From Chamaelirium japonicum (lineage: Eukaryota; Streptophyta; Magnoliopsida; Liliales; Melanthiaceae): a DNA stretch of 64,000 nucleotides. The DNA is taken from NCBI GenBank assembly GCA_947650365.1, contig OX393555.1, positions 17,058,512 to 17,122,511 on the forward strand. Reading direction: 5' to 3'. Positions 40,521-51,515 of the stretch are shown here, piece after piece (positions within the stretch are counted from its first letter, which is position 1; each line of letters opens with the position of its first letter). The notes under the pieces were generated by a model. That model saw only the letters and a program-made list of their open reading frames with translations. It did not search any database and was not told the DNA's origin. Both the position numbers and the translations under genes were made by a program.

Positions 40521-40531
40521 TTCTTGTAGTG

Positions 40532-40894
40532 GTAGTTACGGCTAACTTCACCGTCAAAGCAGGGAGTGGCTTAGGGGCAGCTAGTGTAACCTCTTTGTAA
40601 CCACTAGTGTTTGCTCCACTTTCGCGGGTGCGTAGGGAAGACTAGGTTGCGGCCTAGGCCTGTCTTACCAGAGGATGGTTTTTCCGTGGTTAAGGGTTTC
40701 CTCCTAGAAAAACAACTTGTTTTCCTTTGCGTTAGTCTTGTGATCGTTGTTATATCTATTCTGCATCTTATGCAGCCTAATGCATGCTTGCATATGCCCG
40801 TTTTGGGACACCAACTAGGTTTATCTATTTAGTCTCTTAGTGCATGGTTATTAGCTAGTCAAGCTTAGCCCAACTATAATTTCAGAACCCTAGG
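40532..40894. other. Sequence flanking the CACTA insertion
   Basis: It continues the sequence interrupted at 13425 after the GTA duplication. No protein-coding gene could be assigned. It may be leader or internal sequence of a copia-like element, since a primer-binding site follows at 40895-40906. Confidence 0.45.
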
Positions 40895-40906
40895 GCTCTG
40901 ATACCA
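40895..40906 (-). other. Retrotransposon primer-binding site (initiator tRNA-Met)
   Basis: CTCTGATACCA on the plus strand is TGGTATCAGAG on the minus strand, complementary to the 3' end of initiator methionine tRNA. It directly abuts TGTTAGAAGG, the inner LTR edge. Confidence 0.85.
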
Positions 40907-41364
40907 TGTTAGAAGGACAAGGAGGAGGAGAGAGTTAGTGTTTGGAAAGAGTGAAGAAGTCATATTAGATGGGGCAAAGCCTATATGTGTACAATAGAGA
41001 GACGTCAATGTGAGGCTCATCCATGAAGACTAGACAGTATAACCCAACCATATATACATTTTTTTTTGGTAGGAAACCATATATACATTGGTTAACAAAT
41101 GTTATAATCAAATTTTTATCAGTCTTATATCATGAGTTGATGAATAATGAATCAATAATGAGTTGATGAATATGGTTCATAAAATAGTTAAGGTGTATAT
41201 TTTCACTGTATCTGAACATTTGTTATCTTCTAATATATAGAAACGGTTTTATATCAGACATTAATTAATCATCGGTTACTACATGGTAATAGCAGCATTG
41301 CCAAGATTTAAAATCATAGGGTCTTTCGCTACCACTAAATCCTGAGACGATCTACTCCCTAACA
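40907..41364 (-). repeat. 458-bp copia-type LTR beside a PBS
   Basis: It starts TGTTAG at 40907 and ends CTAACA at 41364, perfect 6-bp inverted termini. The primer-binding site to its left defines it as the 5' LTR of a minus-strand element. No copia protein domain follows to the left, and no second LTR was seen, so this is a remnant or a short non-coding (TRIM-like) element. It lies only about 250 bp upstream of the neprosin start codon. Confidence 0.75.
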
Positions 41365-41373
41365 AACTTAAGG

Positions 41374-41384
41374 TTATATATAAT
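41374..41384 (+). promoter_or_regulatory. Probable TATA box of the neprosin-family gene
   Basis: TTATATATAAT lies about 235 bp before the start codon and 10 bp after the LTR end. A pyrimidine-rich leader follows. A 5'UTR intron is plausible: donor CTAG/GTAAGACC near 41451-41452 and acceptor ATGTAG near 41586. Confidence 0.6.
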
Positions 41385-41610
41385 CCCCCAACTCTTAGCT
41401 CAGTTTGTACCCCTCCCCTAGCCCTCTAGACCCTTGTCTTCCTCCATCTAGGTAAGACCAATTATCACTTCTTGTTTTCTTTCATCTTCTTCATTAATCT
41501 ATTAGTGAACCTCAAAATCCATTCAACACTAATGCTCATATTTAAACTCATAGGATGATGAAAATTTTGATCATTCTTAAATGTAGGTAAAGACTTTCTT
41601 AGTTGATTGC

Positions 41611-44290
41611 ATGGCAAACAAAAGGCCATGGGAGGCTCTTGACGAGCTCTTCGTCGTCAAATCAGGTTGCGCTCGAATTTTGATGATCCTATTGATACTA
41701 ATCAGTGCAATAGGAGCAAACACTCAATCTCCACGAGATTCGGAGATAGAGGATCTTCTAAAGAAGCTCAACAAGAAACCAATCAAAACCCTACAGGTTT
41801 ATATCTTAGGAAGATGGTACGTTAATAATCATTACAAAGATCTAGCTCTAATAATCGCTTGCAGAGTCCGGATGGGGAGATAATTGATTGTGTTGATATC
41901 TACAAGCAACCTGCGTTCGACCACCCTTTGCTTAAAAATCATACAATCGAGGTTCGTATTCCCAAGCGCTCTCAAATTTAGCTCTAATCTTTCCAATGAT
42001 CATGATCTATTCATTTTCTTTTCTGTAGATGAGATCGAGCTTCGATCCGGAAAAGGGTAATATGAGCAAATACTCGTCAGAATATGCCGAGCCAATTTGG
42101 CGACAGAACGAAAGCTGTCTTAAAGGAACCATTCCGATTAGAAGGGTTAGGAAGAGTGACCTTTTTCAAGCCGAGTCTTTAGAGAGATTTGGAACGGTGC
42201 ATCCTAATCCTAATACAAATACAGCTGGTAGAAAAGAAGTGAGTATGATCCTTTTGAGTCATAGTGACCTTCATTCAACCCCTTGGTCCAAAGATTCCCA
42301 CCAACCATTAATTGCTTTTTTGTACAAAAATTTTAGATAGCCGCCGCGGTAATGCAGAGTCATTCTTTGTTGTACTACGGAGTTGGGGGAGACGTTTCAG
42401 TATGGAAGCCAAGGGTCGATTTCGGGGAGGCCACCAGTGCTTCGATAACCATCTCTAAGCGTGGCCCGAACTTTATACATAGCATACATGCCGGATGGAT
42501 GGTGAGCTTTATTCAGTAGATCTAAATTGTACTTCATTCCCACTTTCTCTCTCGAATGGAGCCGAGGGCCTTCCTAGATGAAGCTGATATTGATCCGAGA
42601 CTCAGGGCCTCTGCCTCGGCCTATATTAACAAGCACAGGGAGGGGGTCTCTTGATTATGTTACTAAATTTTAAGGATTTCAATATTGGAGTTTAAATTTT
42701 AAATTTGGAGGAAAGTCATTGTTTGCTTTCCTTCTTTTTCTTTTAGGAGAATATTTTTGGCTCCGACCCTTTTGTGGGTAAGAGGCTAGCTTTCATCCTT
42801 GTTTTTATCTATTAGTCCCATATTGCTTGTGGAAAACTAGTTGAATCATGAGTATACAAGCTAAAGCTCCTCTACCTTATTTGTTTGAGATTAATAACAT
42901 AATGTTTTGTGTTGTTATTAAGCCACACATAATCCGGTGCGATTGCTTATTGGGTTTTACGGCACTAGAGGCACACTTGAGCAGCGTCAACGGTGTTTTT
43001 TATTTTTTTTCCAATCAGATCACATTGTGACCGTTTGATCTGAATGAATCTAGATTGTGTGATTTGTGGTCATTCATGGGCCTTGTCGGTTATGTCAGTT
43101 GTTGGCCCTGAGCAATTGTACGGAACAGTGCCTTGGCTAAATGGTTACATAAATTGCTACAACCAGACACCCTTCCGGTGGCTACTTATAGGGGGGCCTT
43201 AAACCTTTTTCTGTACTTCAAGAATGAAAAAGAAGTTCTATGTTGGGAGAAACAAGTGAATCCTCAATTCTAAATTGAAAAGTATAGTGCTTTCTCAATC
43301 TGCGTCCACTACTTTCTTTCCGTTCTGATTTCTCTAAGTCTGGTTATCCACTGAGTTACGATTGAAGGCCATTATCAACTAGTGCATGCCAAGATAGGTC
43401 TAATAGGTTCATTGTATCTTGAAAGCTATATAACCATAAGGCTTGTGCACCAAGGGTAGTATCTATCGCTTTAAAGTCAGTGCCATAGACACATCTTGAA
43501 CCCATTCATACTGTGATCAGTATACAAAGTTTTTTCAACCGATTGTGTGTTGTGTTGTATTTTTCCAACATATTCTAGCTTGGGCCTCAATTTTTGAAGG
43601 TCTTCACACATTCATCTTTCTTTGTTTGTAGGTAAATCCAGGGGAATTCGGGAACGATGTGCCTCGGACCTTCGTCAAATGGGAGGTAAAGAAATTCTTC
43701 TATTACCAATGATTTGTTGATAAATATTATGTTTAATTCACCATTTTTTGACTTCACAGACTCATTCGTCATTTCATCCTGTAGGCATTGGAAGGCAACA
43801 ACTTCAGAGGTTGCATCAACCTGTTATGCCCCGGATTCGTCCAAAGAAACTACCATTTTGTGCTCGGATCACGACTTCCCTTCACGATGACGAGTAGTCC
43901 CCTAGCGATGCTCCGAGTCGAAATCAGGAAGGTGTGATGATCATTCAAGCATTAGTTGACACCTTGTCAAGGCATGAATAATTCAAGTCCTCAATTGCCA
44001 AACTCTAGTTCCATTACTATGTAATCAGCGCCTAATCTTTCTAATCACTAGAGGCACACTTTTATTTTTCAAAATATTATTAAAAAAAATATATTTAATT
44101 AAATAGCGGTTGACCAAAACTATTTAATTAAATAGCGGTTGACCAAAACTTAGAATGATAAATAGTTTTGGTCAACCGCTATTTAGTTAAATATTTTATT
44201 TTTTAATAATATATTGAAAAAAAAACCCTAATTTTAAAGGTAAGTAAACTTAACCGAAAGGACCACTAACTCACTCACTCATGAATAACT

Positions 44291-44358
<68 letters not shown>

Positions 44359-44751
44359 TTGCAGAGCATACGCAATCTGTGGTGGGTGAAGTTTAACGAT
44401 GTGACAGTGGGGTACTATCCCTCTCAGTTATTCCCCAACTTTGACTTTGGCACGAGTATGGATTGGAGGGGCGAGGTCCTGAACAAGAGGATCTTCGGGC
44501 ATCACACCATCACCGGGATGGGGAGCGGCCTGTTCCCGAACGAGGGCTACGGCAGAGCGGCCCATTTCGAGAACATGGTGTACGCGATTCACTACGACCA
44601 CTTCTTGCCGGCGCAAAATCTTCAGATCGAGGCGCCATTCCCCCGTTGCTACGACGCGAGTCTGGTCCCACCGCCGGTTTGGTCCTCCGGGACCTTCCTC
44701 GCTTTCGGAGGTCCGGGGGGGCCGACATGCGATCTGGAACAAAGCGATTGA
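41611..44751 (+). CDS. Neprosin-family (DUF239) protein, seven exons, 411 residues
   Basis: Seven exons, all GT-AG and phase 0: 41611-41796, 41865-41951, 42029-42238, 42337-42501, 43632-43685, 43785-43931, 44365-44751. A hydrophobic segment at residues 24-36 suggests a signal peptide or anchor, so the protein is probably secretory. Exons 1-3 form the neprosin activation peptide ([20 protein letters not shown] is diagnostic). Exons 4-7 form the neprosin domain: [65 protein letters not shown]. Neprosin is a prolyl-cleaving glutamic peptidase with two catalytic Glu. One is kept (Glu320 in WRGEV). The other, in the IEAGW motif, appears as His212 (SIHAGWM), so peptidase activity is doubtful. No frameshift or stop was seen. 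The specific function is unknown. Confidence 0.92.
44065..44224. mobile_element. Small foldback (MITE-like) in intron 6
   Basis: The arms TTAAATAGCGGTTGACCAAA and TTTGGTCAACCGCTATTTA are inverted around 44150. Complementarity extends outward into AT-rich arms to about 44065 and 44224. The left arm core is duplicated (44101-44120 and 44131-44150). It lies between exons 6 and 7 of the neprosin gene. A target duplication was not identified. Confidence 0.7.
44297..44355. repeat. (CT)n microsatellite before exon 7
   Basis: About 58 bp of CT repeat forms the polypyrimidine tract directly before the acceptor TTGCAG at 44359-44364, so length changes could affect splicing of the last exon. Confidence 0.95.
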
Positions 44752-45683
44752 CTAGAGAGGGGTGTGCCATGAATCATCATGATGTTTAATGGTTACTCAG
44801 CCTCAATTTACCATCTATCATACAAGTCATCTTTCATTAAAAATAAAATATAATTTTAATAGCCGTCTACTCATATTCTGCAATTTCAATTACTTCTTTT
44901 CCTTCAAAGGATAAATTTCAGACAGTATCAGATACCAAGTTCACTAGTAACTCATCTATAATCAACAACTGAATCACAATCGTTCAAAGGATGCGATATT
45001 ACAACAATGTACAAACAAAGGAGGTGCACACCTCAACCGTCCACAGGACAACTTATTACAGCATTATACAAGGTATACCCTCTAATATCCACAAGACGAT
45101 ATATTACAATTGTACATACAAAACTAAGTGAAATACAATCCTCAAGCCACAGCTCCTACTCTACTCCAGCTCCCTATCAGCTCCTCAAAACTACTACTCC
45201 TATCAGCCGAACGTCTTTCAACTGGACCTCGATCACAACTCAAACCTAGAACCTGAGTGTGTGCCAAAAGAACAATACAAATCCTGAGTCACTTTGTGAA
45301 CAAAGTAACTCGATAAGAGCCACAATAACTAGTACTAAGTATTGTAAAGGTGAAATGATCAATGACGATACTAACTATCTGTTCTATTAAAATCAAATCC
45401 TAAAAGACTAAACATCACTAGTATTAGGGTACTTGAAAGAGATCACCACCACTTAGATACTCATTCCACCTATGAGTCAGGATTTTTCCCGAGTTAACTA
45501 CTCCAATCAAAATCGGTCCGGCGTAACCATATCAAATCTCAACTCTACACCCAAGATGGGATTACGAGTTAGATAACAATTATGGTGTCCTAATTCGTCT
45601 AAACTAGGGCAAACACTCGGGTCACTATATGTGATCCGAAATGTCTAAAAGATAGTTAGAGAATGATCATAGCTTCTTTAGAC

Positions 45684-46010
45684 TAAGGTAAGCCCAAGGA
45701 CTCAGTTCAATATAAAGTGAAAAAGCAGGCAATGCATCGTGCCCTTTCCAAGATATTAAAAAGTTCCTTCGCTCGAAGGTCATTCCTTGACTGTGATCAA
45801 GCCACACCTATCCTTAGGATCTACTGGGTGTCACACGCCCCTAAGGGGATGAATTATAGACTTAGGAGGACCCAGGAACTTAGCTCAATATAAACTTAAA
45901 AATCAAGCAGAATTTTCGTATCCTTTCCAGTAAATTAAAATGGTTCCCGGCTCGAAGGTCGTTCCTTGCCTGTGGTCAAGCCACAACTATCCTTAGAGTC
46001 TGCAAGGATC
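45684..46010. repeat. Two diverged tandem units of about 175 bp
   Basis: The block with GACTCAGTTCAATATAAA...GCTCGAAGGTCATTCCTTG (45698-45795) recurs diverged as GAACTTAGCTCAATATAAA...GCTCGAAGGTCGTTCCTTG (45875-45970). It lies in the LTR described above. Confidence 0.8.
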
Positions 46011-47160
46011 GAATAAAATCCTAAATGAGCAAGATAGGTCCTTTCGTAAAGTGAGGCGGTGGGATTACCAACTGTGTACGATATTGGGTTTCCATATTTG
46101 TACACGGTGATCACTCCGCTTTTCGCACGCTTTCTCGAAACCTAACACCCATATCTAATAAAAATATTTTATTTATATATTTTTAAATTAATTAATTAAT
46201 TATTAATTTAATTAAATAACTATAAATTTATTTATTTATTTAAGTAATTATTAAAATAATATTTTTTATTAACTTATTATTTAAATGATGTCATTAAAGA
46301 ATTATTTAATTATTTTTTTAATCAATTGCAATACTGTATTCATACGAGTATTATAAGGTAGAATACGAGTTTTATACGGGCAAAATACGTGTATGAATAC
46401 ATCGTACTATATGCATATTTATACCGTACTAATCATAAACAAGTACGGATAAAAGAATTTATGTTTTATGGATAAAAAACCACTATTTTTGTGATTTTTA
46501 TCTTAAAATCTCAAGAACATGAGGAAAGAACTCATTCTCGAAAATTCAATAAATCGGGGGTTTGATTCACTCCGAATAGAAACCCACATCAAAGAAAAAA
46601 TATTTCTAAGATACCTGGCATGAAGCGTAACTTATTAGGATAAAATATAAGTTTTTATTTTGGATCAAAATCCAAAAGTTTTAAGGTTTTGATCAAAACC
46701 TTCAAGAATGCGAAGAAAGAAAACTATTCTTCGCAAATACAGAATTTCGAGGATTCAATTCACCCCGAATCAAATTTTGTGAATCAAAAGACTTGCTGAA
46801 AGTTGATCATACGAAGTCAAATATGTCTTCAATTTAAATATCTAAACATGTTATATGGCTTAAAATCAAAAGCATGAAACATGAGTTTTAAAACTTGGTA
46901 AAACATAGATTAAAGCATGAATTTATTGGCTAAAATCTCAAGAAAACTACCTAAACCTGTCATGCATCCTATCCTACCATTAGTAGCTTATATTATGATG
47001 ATTTTTGGAGTTACTCAAAGCTTCTTATTCTTCTCTTTCTTTTTCTTCTCTTTTTTTTGCAAAGTAAACTAGCAGGCTATCTTTGGGTTTTTGGGAACCA
47101 AAATGGATGAATTAGAGGGAGATAGGGGCTGTCTTGGGACTGAGATTTTAGCCAAGACGA

Positions 47161-47186
47161 GGGGGGGGGGGGGGGGGGGGGGGGGG
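47161..47186. repeat. Poly-G run, 26 bases
   Basis: An uninterrupted G tract following GACGA. It could form quadruplex structure and its length may be unreliable in assembly. Confidence 0.95.
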
Positions 47187-48131
47187 ATTTGGTTGTATTA
47201 AATGAGGGAGGACAATGGGAGGAGCCAAAGAAGACTTAGTCTCCTTTGGGGGTGGCTGGCCAGATCCATTTTGGGAGGCTTATTTCCACAAGTGGAAGCA
47301 CATAGGGGAGATAGGGATGAGCTCATGTCGGCCCTACCTAGTTGTCCTAGGGTCCCCCTAGGGTTTAGGTTAGATTTAATTAGGTTTTTTGGGCTTAACT
47401 TAGGATAAATTATGCACTAATGAAACCTAGTTTAGGTTAATCCCCTAACTAGGATTTCATTAATTTTTCCATATGGAAAGCACATGGAGGTGAGGTGGGA
47501 TGATGTCACGTGGCACCCCCTAGGTTGTCATCTAGTGCCCATAGGTTTAGGTTAGTGCTAAACACAATTAGGGCTAATTAACCATATTTAATAATCTAGA
47601 TCATGGCTAATTAATCAACCCCGGATTAGGGTTTAATACTAAAAAACCTTAAAATTAGTTTTAATCCCTAAAAAATCCTTTTTAAAATACATTTAGGTCC
47701 AAAATATGTTTTTGTAAAATTATAAAAAAGTTAATTTTTCAGAAATAACTATTTTACCCTTCGTGTGCGAAAGGGCCCCTGTCTCTCTGTACATGAGCCC
47801 AGACCCCGAACGAAGTGGAAACGCACGTGGGAAGATGTTTCTTACCCCCGAGGTGATGCTAAAGTGTTCCCAGAAGACTCATATAAGTTTCAGAATTATG
47901 GCCTAACAGCCCTGATCGGATAAAAAAGTCTGTATTTTTTCCTGCGAATCTTTTACGCACTATCTCCCATATTTAATTCCTGTGCACTTACATACCTGTA
48001 AGTGCCTCAGGATGTCTCACACAACATTCAATACAGATATAATAAAATATATTCAATTTATAGATTTATAGAAAAATCAGGTATTTAGTTCCTTCCCTCC
48101 ATACAAAAATTTCATCCTCGAAATTAGGAAA

Positions 48132-48294
48132 TTAGTCGAACAAGGAAGGATAACGTTCCTCTATGCTCACCTCAGTTTTCCATGTGGCTTCATCCTCAGT
48201 TTGATGAATCCATAATACGTTAACTATTGGAATCACTCTATTGCACAGGGCCCGCTCCTCTTTGGCCAATATCTTCACCGGACGTTCAACGAGG
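48132..48294 (-). pseudogene. Gypsy integrase C-terminal chromodomain-like tail
   Basis: Minus-strand translation VERPVKILAKEERALCNRVI followed by PIVNVLWIHQTEDEATWKTE and RYPSLFD-stop is the C-terminal tail typical of Tekay/Del chromoviruses. The stop codon is at 48134-48132. It is the continuation of the integrase ending at 49231, from which it is separated by the foldback insertion 48300-49225. Confidence 0.85.
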
Positions 48295-48299
48295 CATCG

Positions 48300-49225
48300 T
48301 GTCATGCCCCGGATCCAACTACAAGGGTAAACCAGTCAAACCCGGGTGTGATGGGGTTATAAGGGTAAGTCAATGTTATAAGGTTACGAGGTTGATTTTA
48401 TTATTTAGTTATTTATTACCAATTTATCATTAACTATTTACTAGTTGATGGGGGATGGTTTTGAGGAGAAGCCTACCAATAGCTTGGCCTTGAGGAAAGG
48501 CCTACCGGGCATGAAGCTTGAGGAGAAGCTTACCAGGAAAAACATTACTAATTCTGGCATTATTCAGAGCATCTAAAACATTGTTTCACAGTTATTACAT
48601 AACCAATTGGAAATAATAAAAACTAGCTAACAGCTCTAGTGTCCTTTCTTGATAGCTAATTAAGCTCCTCTAGGAAGCGTCTGAGAATGATCTACAGTAC
48701 CTGAAAAGAGTGTGCAACAACGGGGTGAGTTTACAAAGGTAAACGCAGTGAACAGCTAACCCTAAACTAACTAGGGTAAACTACAACCGCATTCTGCCCA
48801 TCTCGAGATTAACGAGGACAGCATTATACCTCGATTTAAATAATATTATTTATTTAGATTAACACGAGAGCAAGCTAAAGAAACTACTGCATACAGTTAC
48901 AATGTCAAACTACAAGTTACAATGATACAATATTTAACAGTTACACCTACAATCATGATCATGAATAATCCATGTTAGTTCTAATATACTTCTAGGGTAA
49001 ACCGACAGTTTCATGCCCGGTAGGTCTTTCCTCAAGGCCAAGCTATTGGTAGGCTTCTCCTCAAAACCATCCCCCATCAACTAGTAAATAGTTAATAATA
49101 AATTAGTAATAAATAACTAAATAATAAAATCAACCTCGTAACCTTATAACATTGACTTACCCTTATAACCCCATCACCCCCGGGTTTGACTGATTTACCC
49201 TTGTAGTCGGATCCGGGGCGTGACA
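48300..49225. mobile_element. 926-bp foldback insertion, 5-bp target duplication
   Basis: It starts TGTCATGCCCCGGATCC and ends GGATCCGGGGCGTGACA. The inverted repeat continues for about 220 bp on each side (through CTACAAGGGTAAACCAGTCA, the TAACTATTTACTAGTTGATG block and CTTGAGGAAAGGCCTACCGG). It is flanked by CATCG at 48295-48299 and 49226-49230. It codes for nothing. TG...CA ends and a 5-bp duplication are LTR/integrase features, while the long inverted arms resemble a foldback element; either a solo LTR with inverted internal structure or a non-autonomous DNA element is possible. Confidence 0.85.
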
Positions 49226-49230
49226 CATCG

Positions 49231-50560
49231 GCTTCAAGATTCAATTCCTACCATGCCAGTATATAGGAAGGATCGGGTTGATACTTCCTCAGTATAGGCA
49301 CATGGAATAAAGCATGCATTGAAGACATCTGAGGTGGTAACACTAAACGATACGCTACTTTTCCCATATGCTCCAGTATTTCAAAGGGACCAATATATTG
49401 AGGTGCTAATTTGCCCTTCTTACTGAAACAAATGATTCCACGTTTTGGAGATACCTTCAAGAAAATGTGATCTCCAACGGCGACCTTGAGCGATCGTCTT
49501 CTATTATCAGCATAACTTTTCTGACGACTCTGAGCTGTATGCAGCCGCTCCCTGATCTGTTGAATCTTCTATGTGGTCTCTCATACCAGTTCTGGACCCA
49601 ATATTCTATGATCCCCAACTTCAGCCCAATAAATAGGAGAACGACAAGGTCTTCCATACAATGCTTTGAACAGTGCCATCCCAATACTGGCACGATACCT
49701 GTTGTTGTAGTAAAACTCTATCAATGATAGATGACTCTCCCAATTGCCCGTGAAGTCCAAGAAACAAGCTCACATCGTATTTTCTAGGGTCTGAATAGTT
49801 CTCTTTGACTAACCATCTGTTTGAGGGTGAAAAGCTGTACTGAACTTCAAATACGTACCCAAGGCAGTCTGCAGACTCTTCCAGAAATGCGATGCAAATC
49901 TCAAATCTCTGTCAGATACTATAGACACTGGAACACCATGCAGCTTCACAATCAAGTTCACCTATAATGCTCCTAGCTCGTTCATGGTCATCATCATTCG
50001 TATAGGAAGAAAATGTGTTGAATTTGGTCAAACAGTCTACTATCACCCAAATTGCATCGTGCTTGGCACACATGGGTGGTAGACCAGTCACAAAATCCAT
50101 GGTAATATAATCCCACTTCCATTCTACATCGGTAGAGGTTGCAATAGTCTAGCCGATTTCTGATGTTCTATTTTGACTTGCTGGCAAATTATGCATTTGG
50201 CAACAAAGCCAGTAATGTTGCCCTTCATTCCAACCCACCAGTAATGCCTCTTGAGATCGTGATACATCTTTGTACTACCTAGATGGATAGAATATCGAGA
50301 TCGATGTGCCTCATTTAGAACCATATCTCTGACCTTTTGATACGTCGGAAGGAACATGTGACATTTGTACCTTAACCCTCCTTTAGAATCAATAGACCTG
50401 TTCTCCATCTCTTTACCAGCTTCCAACTTTGGACATAACTCTTGCAACTCATCATCTTTCATCTGTGCTTTGATTATAACACTGTTTACATTGGGTTGAG
50501 CTTTTAACCTAATTAAAGAGATGGCCCGGATGATAATATATTGTCTTCGATAGACACCCG
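49231..50560 (-). pseudogene. Ty3/gypsy integrase, broken
   Basis: In minus-strand order: the zinc-binding region (LGSTKMYHDLKRHYWWVGMK then CIICQQVK, 50290-50150), core pieces [20 protein letters not shown] (50100-50040), YGRPCRSP-like sequence near 49640, and the C-terminal KVSPKRGIICFSKKGKLAPQ to YIGPFEILEHMGKVAYRL and FHVPILRKYQPDPSYIL (49460-49248). Several frameshifts and stops separate them. It belongs with the RT/RNase H at 50570-51435 and the tail at 48132-48294. Confidence 0.9.
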
Positions 50561-50569
50561 TACGAAGAA

Positions 50570-51435
50570 TTCGATGGTGTCTTTGAATTCTCTCTTCAAA
50601 GAGGACATATAGGGTACTCGTTCTCAAGGTTTTTTTGCTTCGTGCATCTGCCAAGACGTTAGCTTTACCAGGGTGATAAAGGAAGTCGTAGTTATATTCC
50701 TTCAGGACTTCTACCCACCTACGCTGTCTATTGTTCAGCTCATGCTGAGACTCTATATACTTTAAACTCTTGTGATTACAATAGACTTCAAAATTTTTGC
50801 CATATAGGTAGTGTCGCCACAACTTCAGTATGAAGATGACAATAGCCAGCTCTAGGTTATGCGTGGGATAATTTTGTTCATGGGGTTTCAGCTACCTAGA
50901 TGCATAAGCTATCACCCTACCATCTTGCATCAGTACTACACCTAAACCTGCATTGGCTGCATCGATGTAAACCATATACTTCTTTCCATTGACCGATAAT
51001 GCCAGTACAGGGGGAGAAGTAAGGCGCTTCTTTAGTTCCTATAATGCATTCTCACACTTCTTTGACCAGACGAACTTCATGTCTTTCTTGGTCAACTATG
51101 ACAACGGAGAGGCCAATCTTGAGAATCCTTCGACAAATCTACGGTAGTAGTCTGCCAAACCCAGAAAGCTTCTGATCTCTGTCACAGTCCTAGGTTGCTG
51201 CCAATCTACAACTGTTTCGATCTTTGCTGGATCTATATATATACTAGTCTTAAAGACTACGTGTCCTAAGAATTTGACTTCTTGCATCAATAACTCACAT
51301 TTATTCAACTTGGCATACATAACATTATTTCTTAGAACCTGCAAGGTGGTCCTCAAGTGTTCTGCATGTTCCACTTTAGACCTCAAATAGATCATGATGT
51401 CGTCAACAAAGACTACGACAAACTGATCCAATGAG
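50570..51435 (-). pseudogene. Ty3/gypsy reverse transcriptase and RNase H, truncated
   Basis: The RT catalytic motif [13 protein letters not shown] lies at 51425-51390, followed by [28 protein letters not shown] and [18 protein letters not shown]. RNase H follows (LGVVLMQDGRVIAYASR near 50930, WRHYLYGKNFEVYCNHKSLK at 50820-50760, FLYHPGKANVLADARS). An in-frame break lies near 50870-51090. The N-terminal half of the RT is missing: at 51435 the sequence changes to copia RT. Confidence 0.9.
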
Positions 51436-51515
51436 CAGAATATCGTCTACGTAAAATATCAAATACACTACTATAGTTTTATCACTTTTCTTGTACATAT
51501 ATGGATCACTTAGAA
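51436..51515 (-). pseudogene. Ty1/copia reverse transcriptase fragment
   Basis: Minus-strand LSDPYMYKKSDKTIVVYLIF followed by YVDDILLIG is the copia RT catalytic segment. It runs directly into the gypsy RT at its own catalytic motif, so two RT active-site motifs from different superfamilies sit about 20 residues apart. Confidence 0.85.

Larger units (their letters stand above)
13426..40531 (-). mobile_element. 27.1-kb CACTA (En/Spm-type) transposon with intact ends
   Basis: The left end reads CACTACAAAAAAAAC and the right end, read inward on the minus strand, CACTACAAGAAATAG. The flanks carry an exact 3-bp direct repeat GTA at 13423-13425 and 40532-40534, the signature of CACTA transposition. 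Both ends carry dense subterminal repeats of TACCGACGGA in both orientations. Inside are TNPD- and TNPA-like genes on the minus strand, so the transposon 5' end is the right end. Two-thirds of the element is a 181-bp satellite in two arrays. Autonomous CACTA elements are usually nearer 8-15 kb. Ends look competent; the transposase genes are broken. Confidence 0.95.
44900..48080 (-). repeat. 3' LTR of a Del/Tekay-like gypsy element (approximate)
   Basis: On the minus strand the polypurine tract GGAGGGAAGG (48100-48091) follows the pol stop codon and the AATTTCGAGGATGAAAT block that commonly precedes the LTR in plant chromoviruses. LTR sequence begins near 48080 (TGATTTTTC). It contains a tandem duplication (45684-46010) and a 26-base G run. 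The far end near 44900 is approximate; no second copy is in the window to set it. The LTR ends roughly 150 bp beyond the neprosin stop codon. Confidence 0.6.

Noticed and set aside
44428-44789. Alternative frames on both strands over the last neprosin exon
   Set aside because: Shadows of the GC-rich exon 7; only the frame that continues from exon 6 shows neprosin motifs.
45007-45249. 80-residue plus-strand open frame after the neprosin gene
   Set aside because: It lies in LTR U5 sequence, contains repeated words, and has no recognisable domain.
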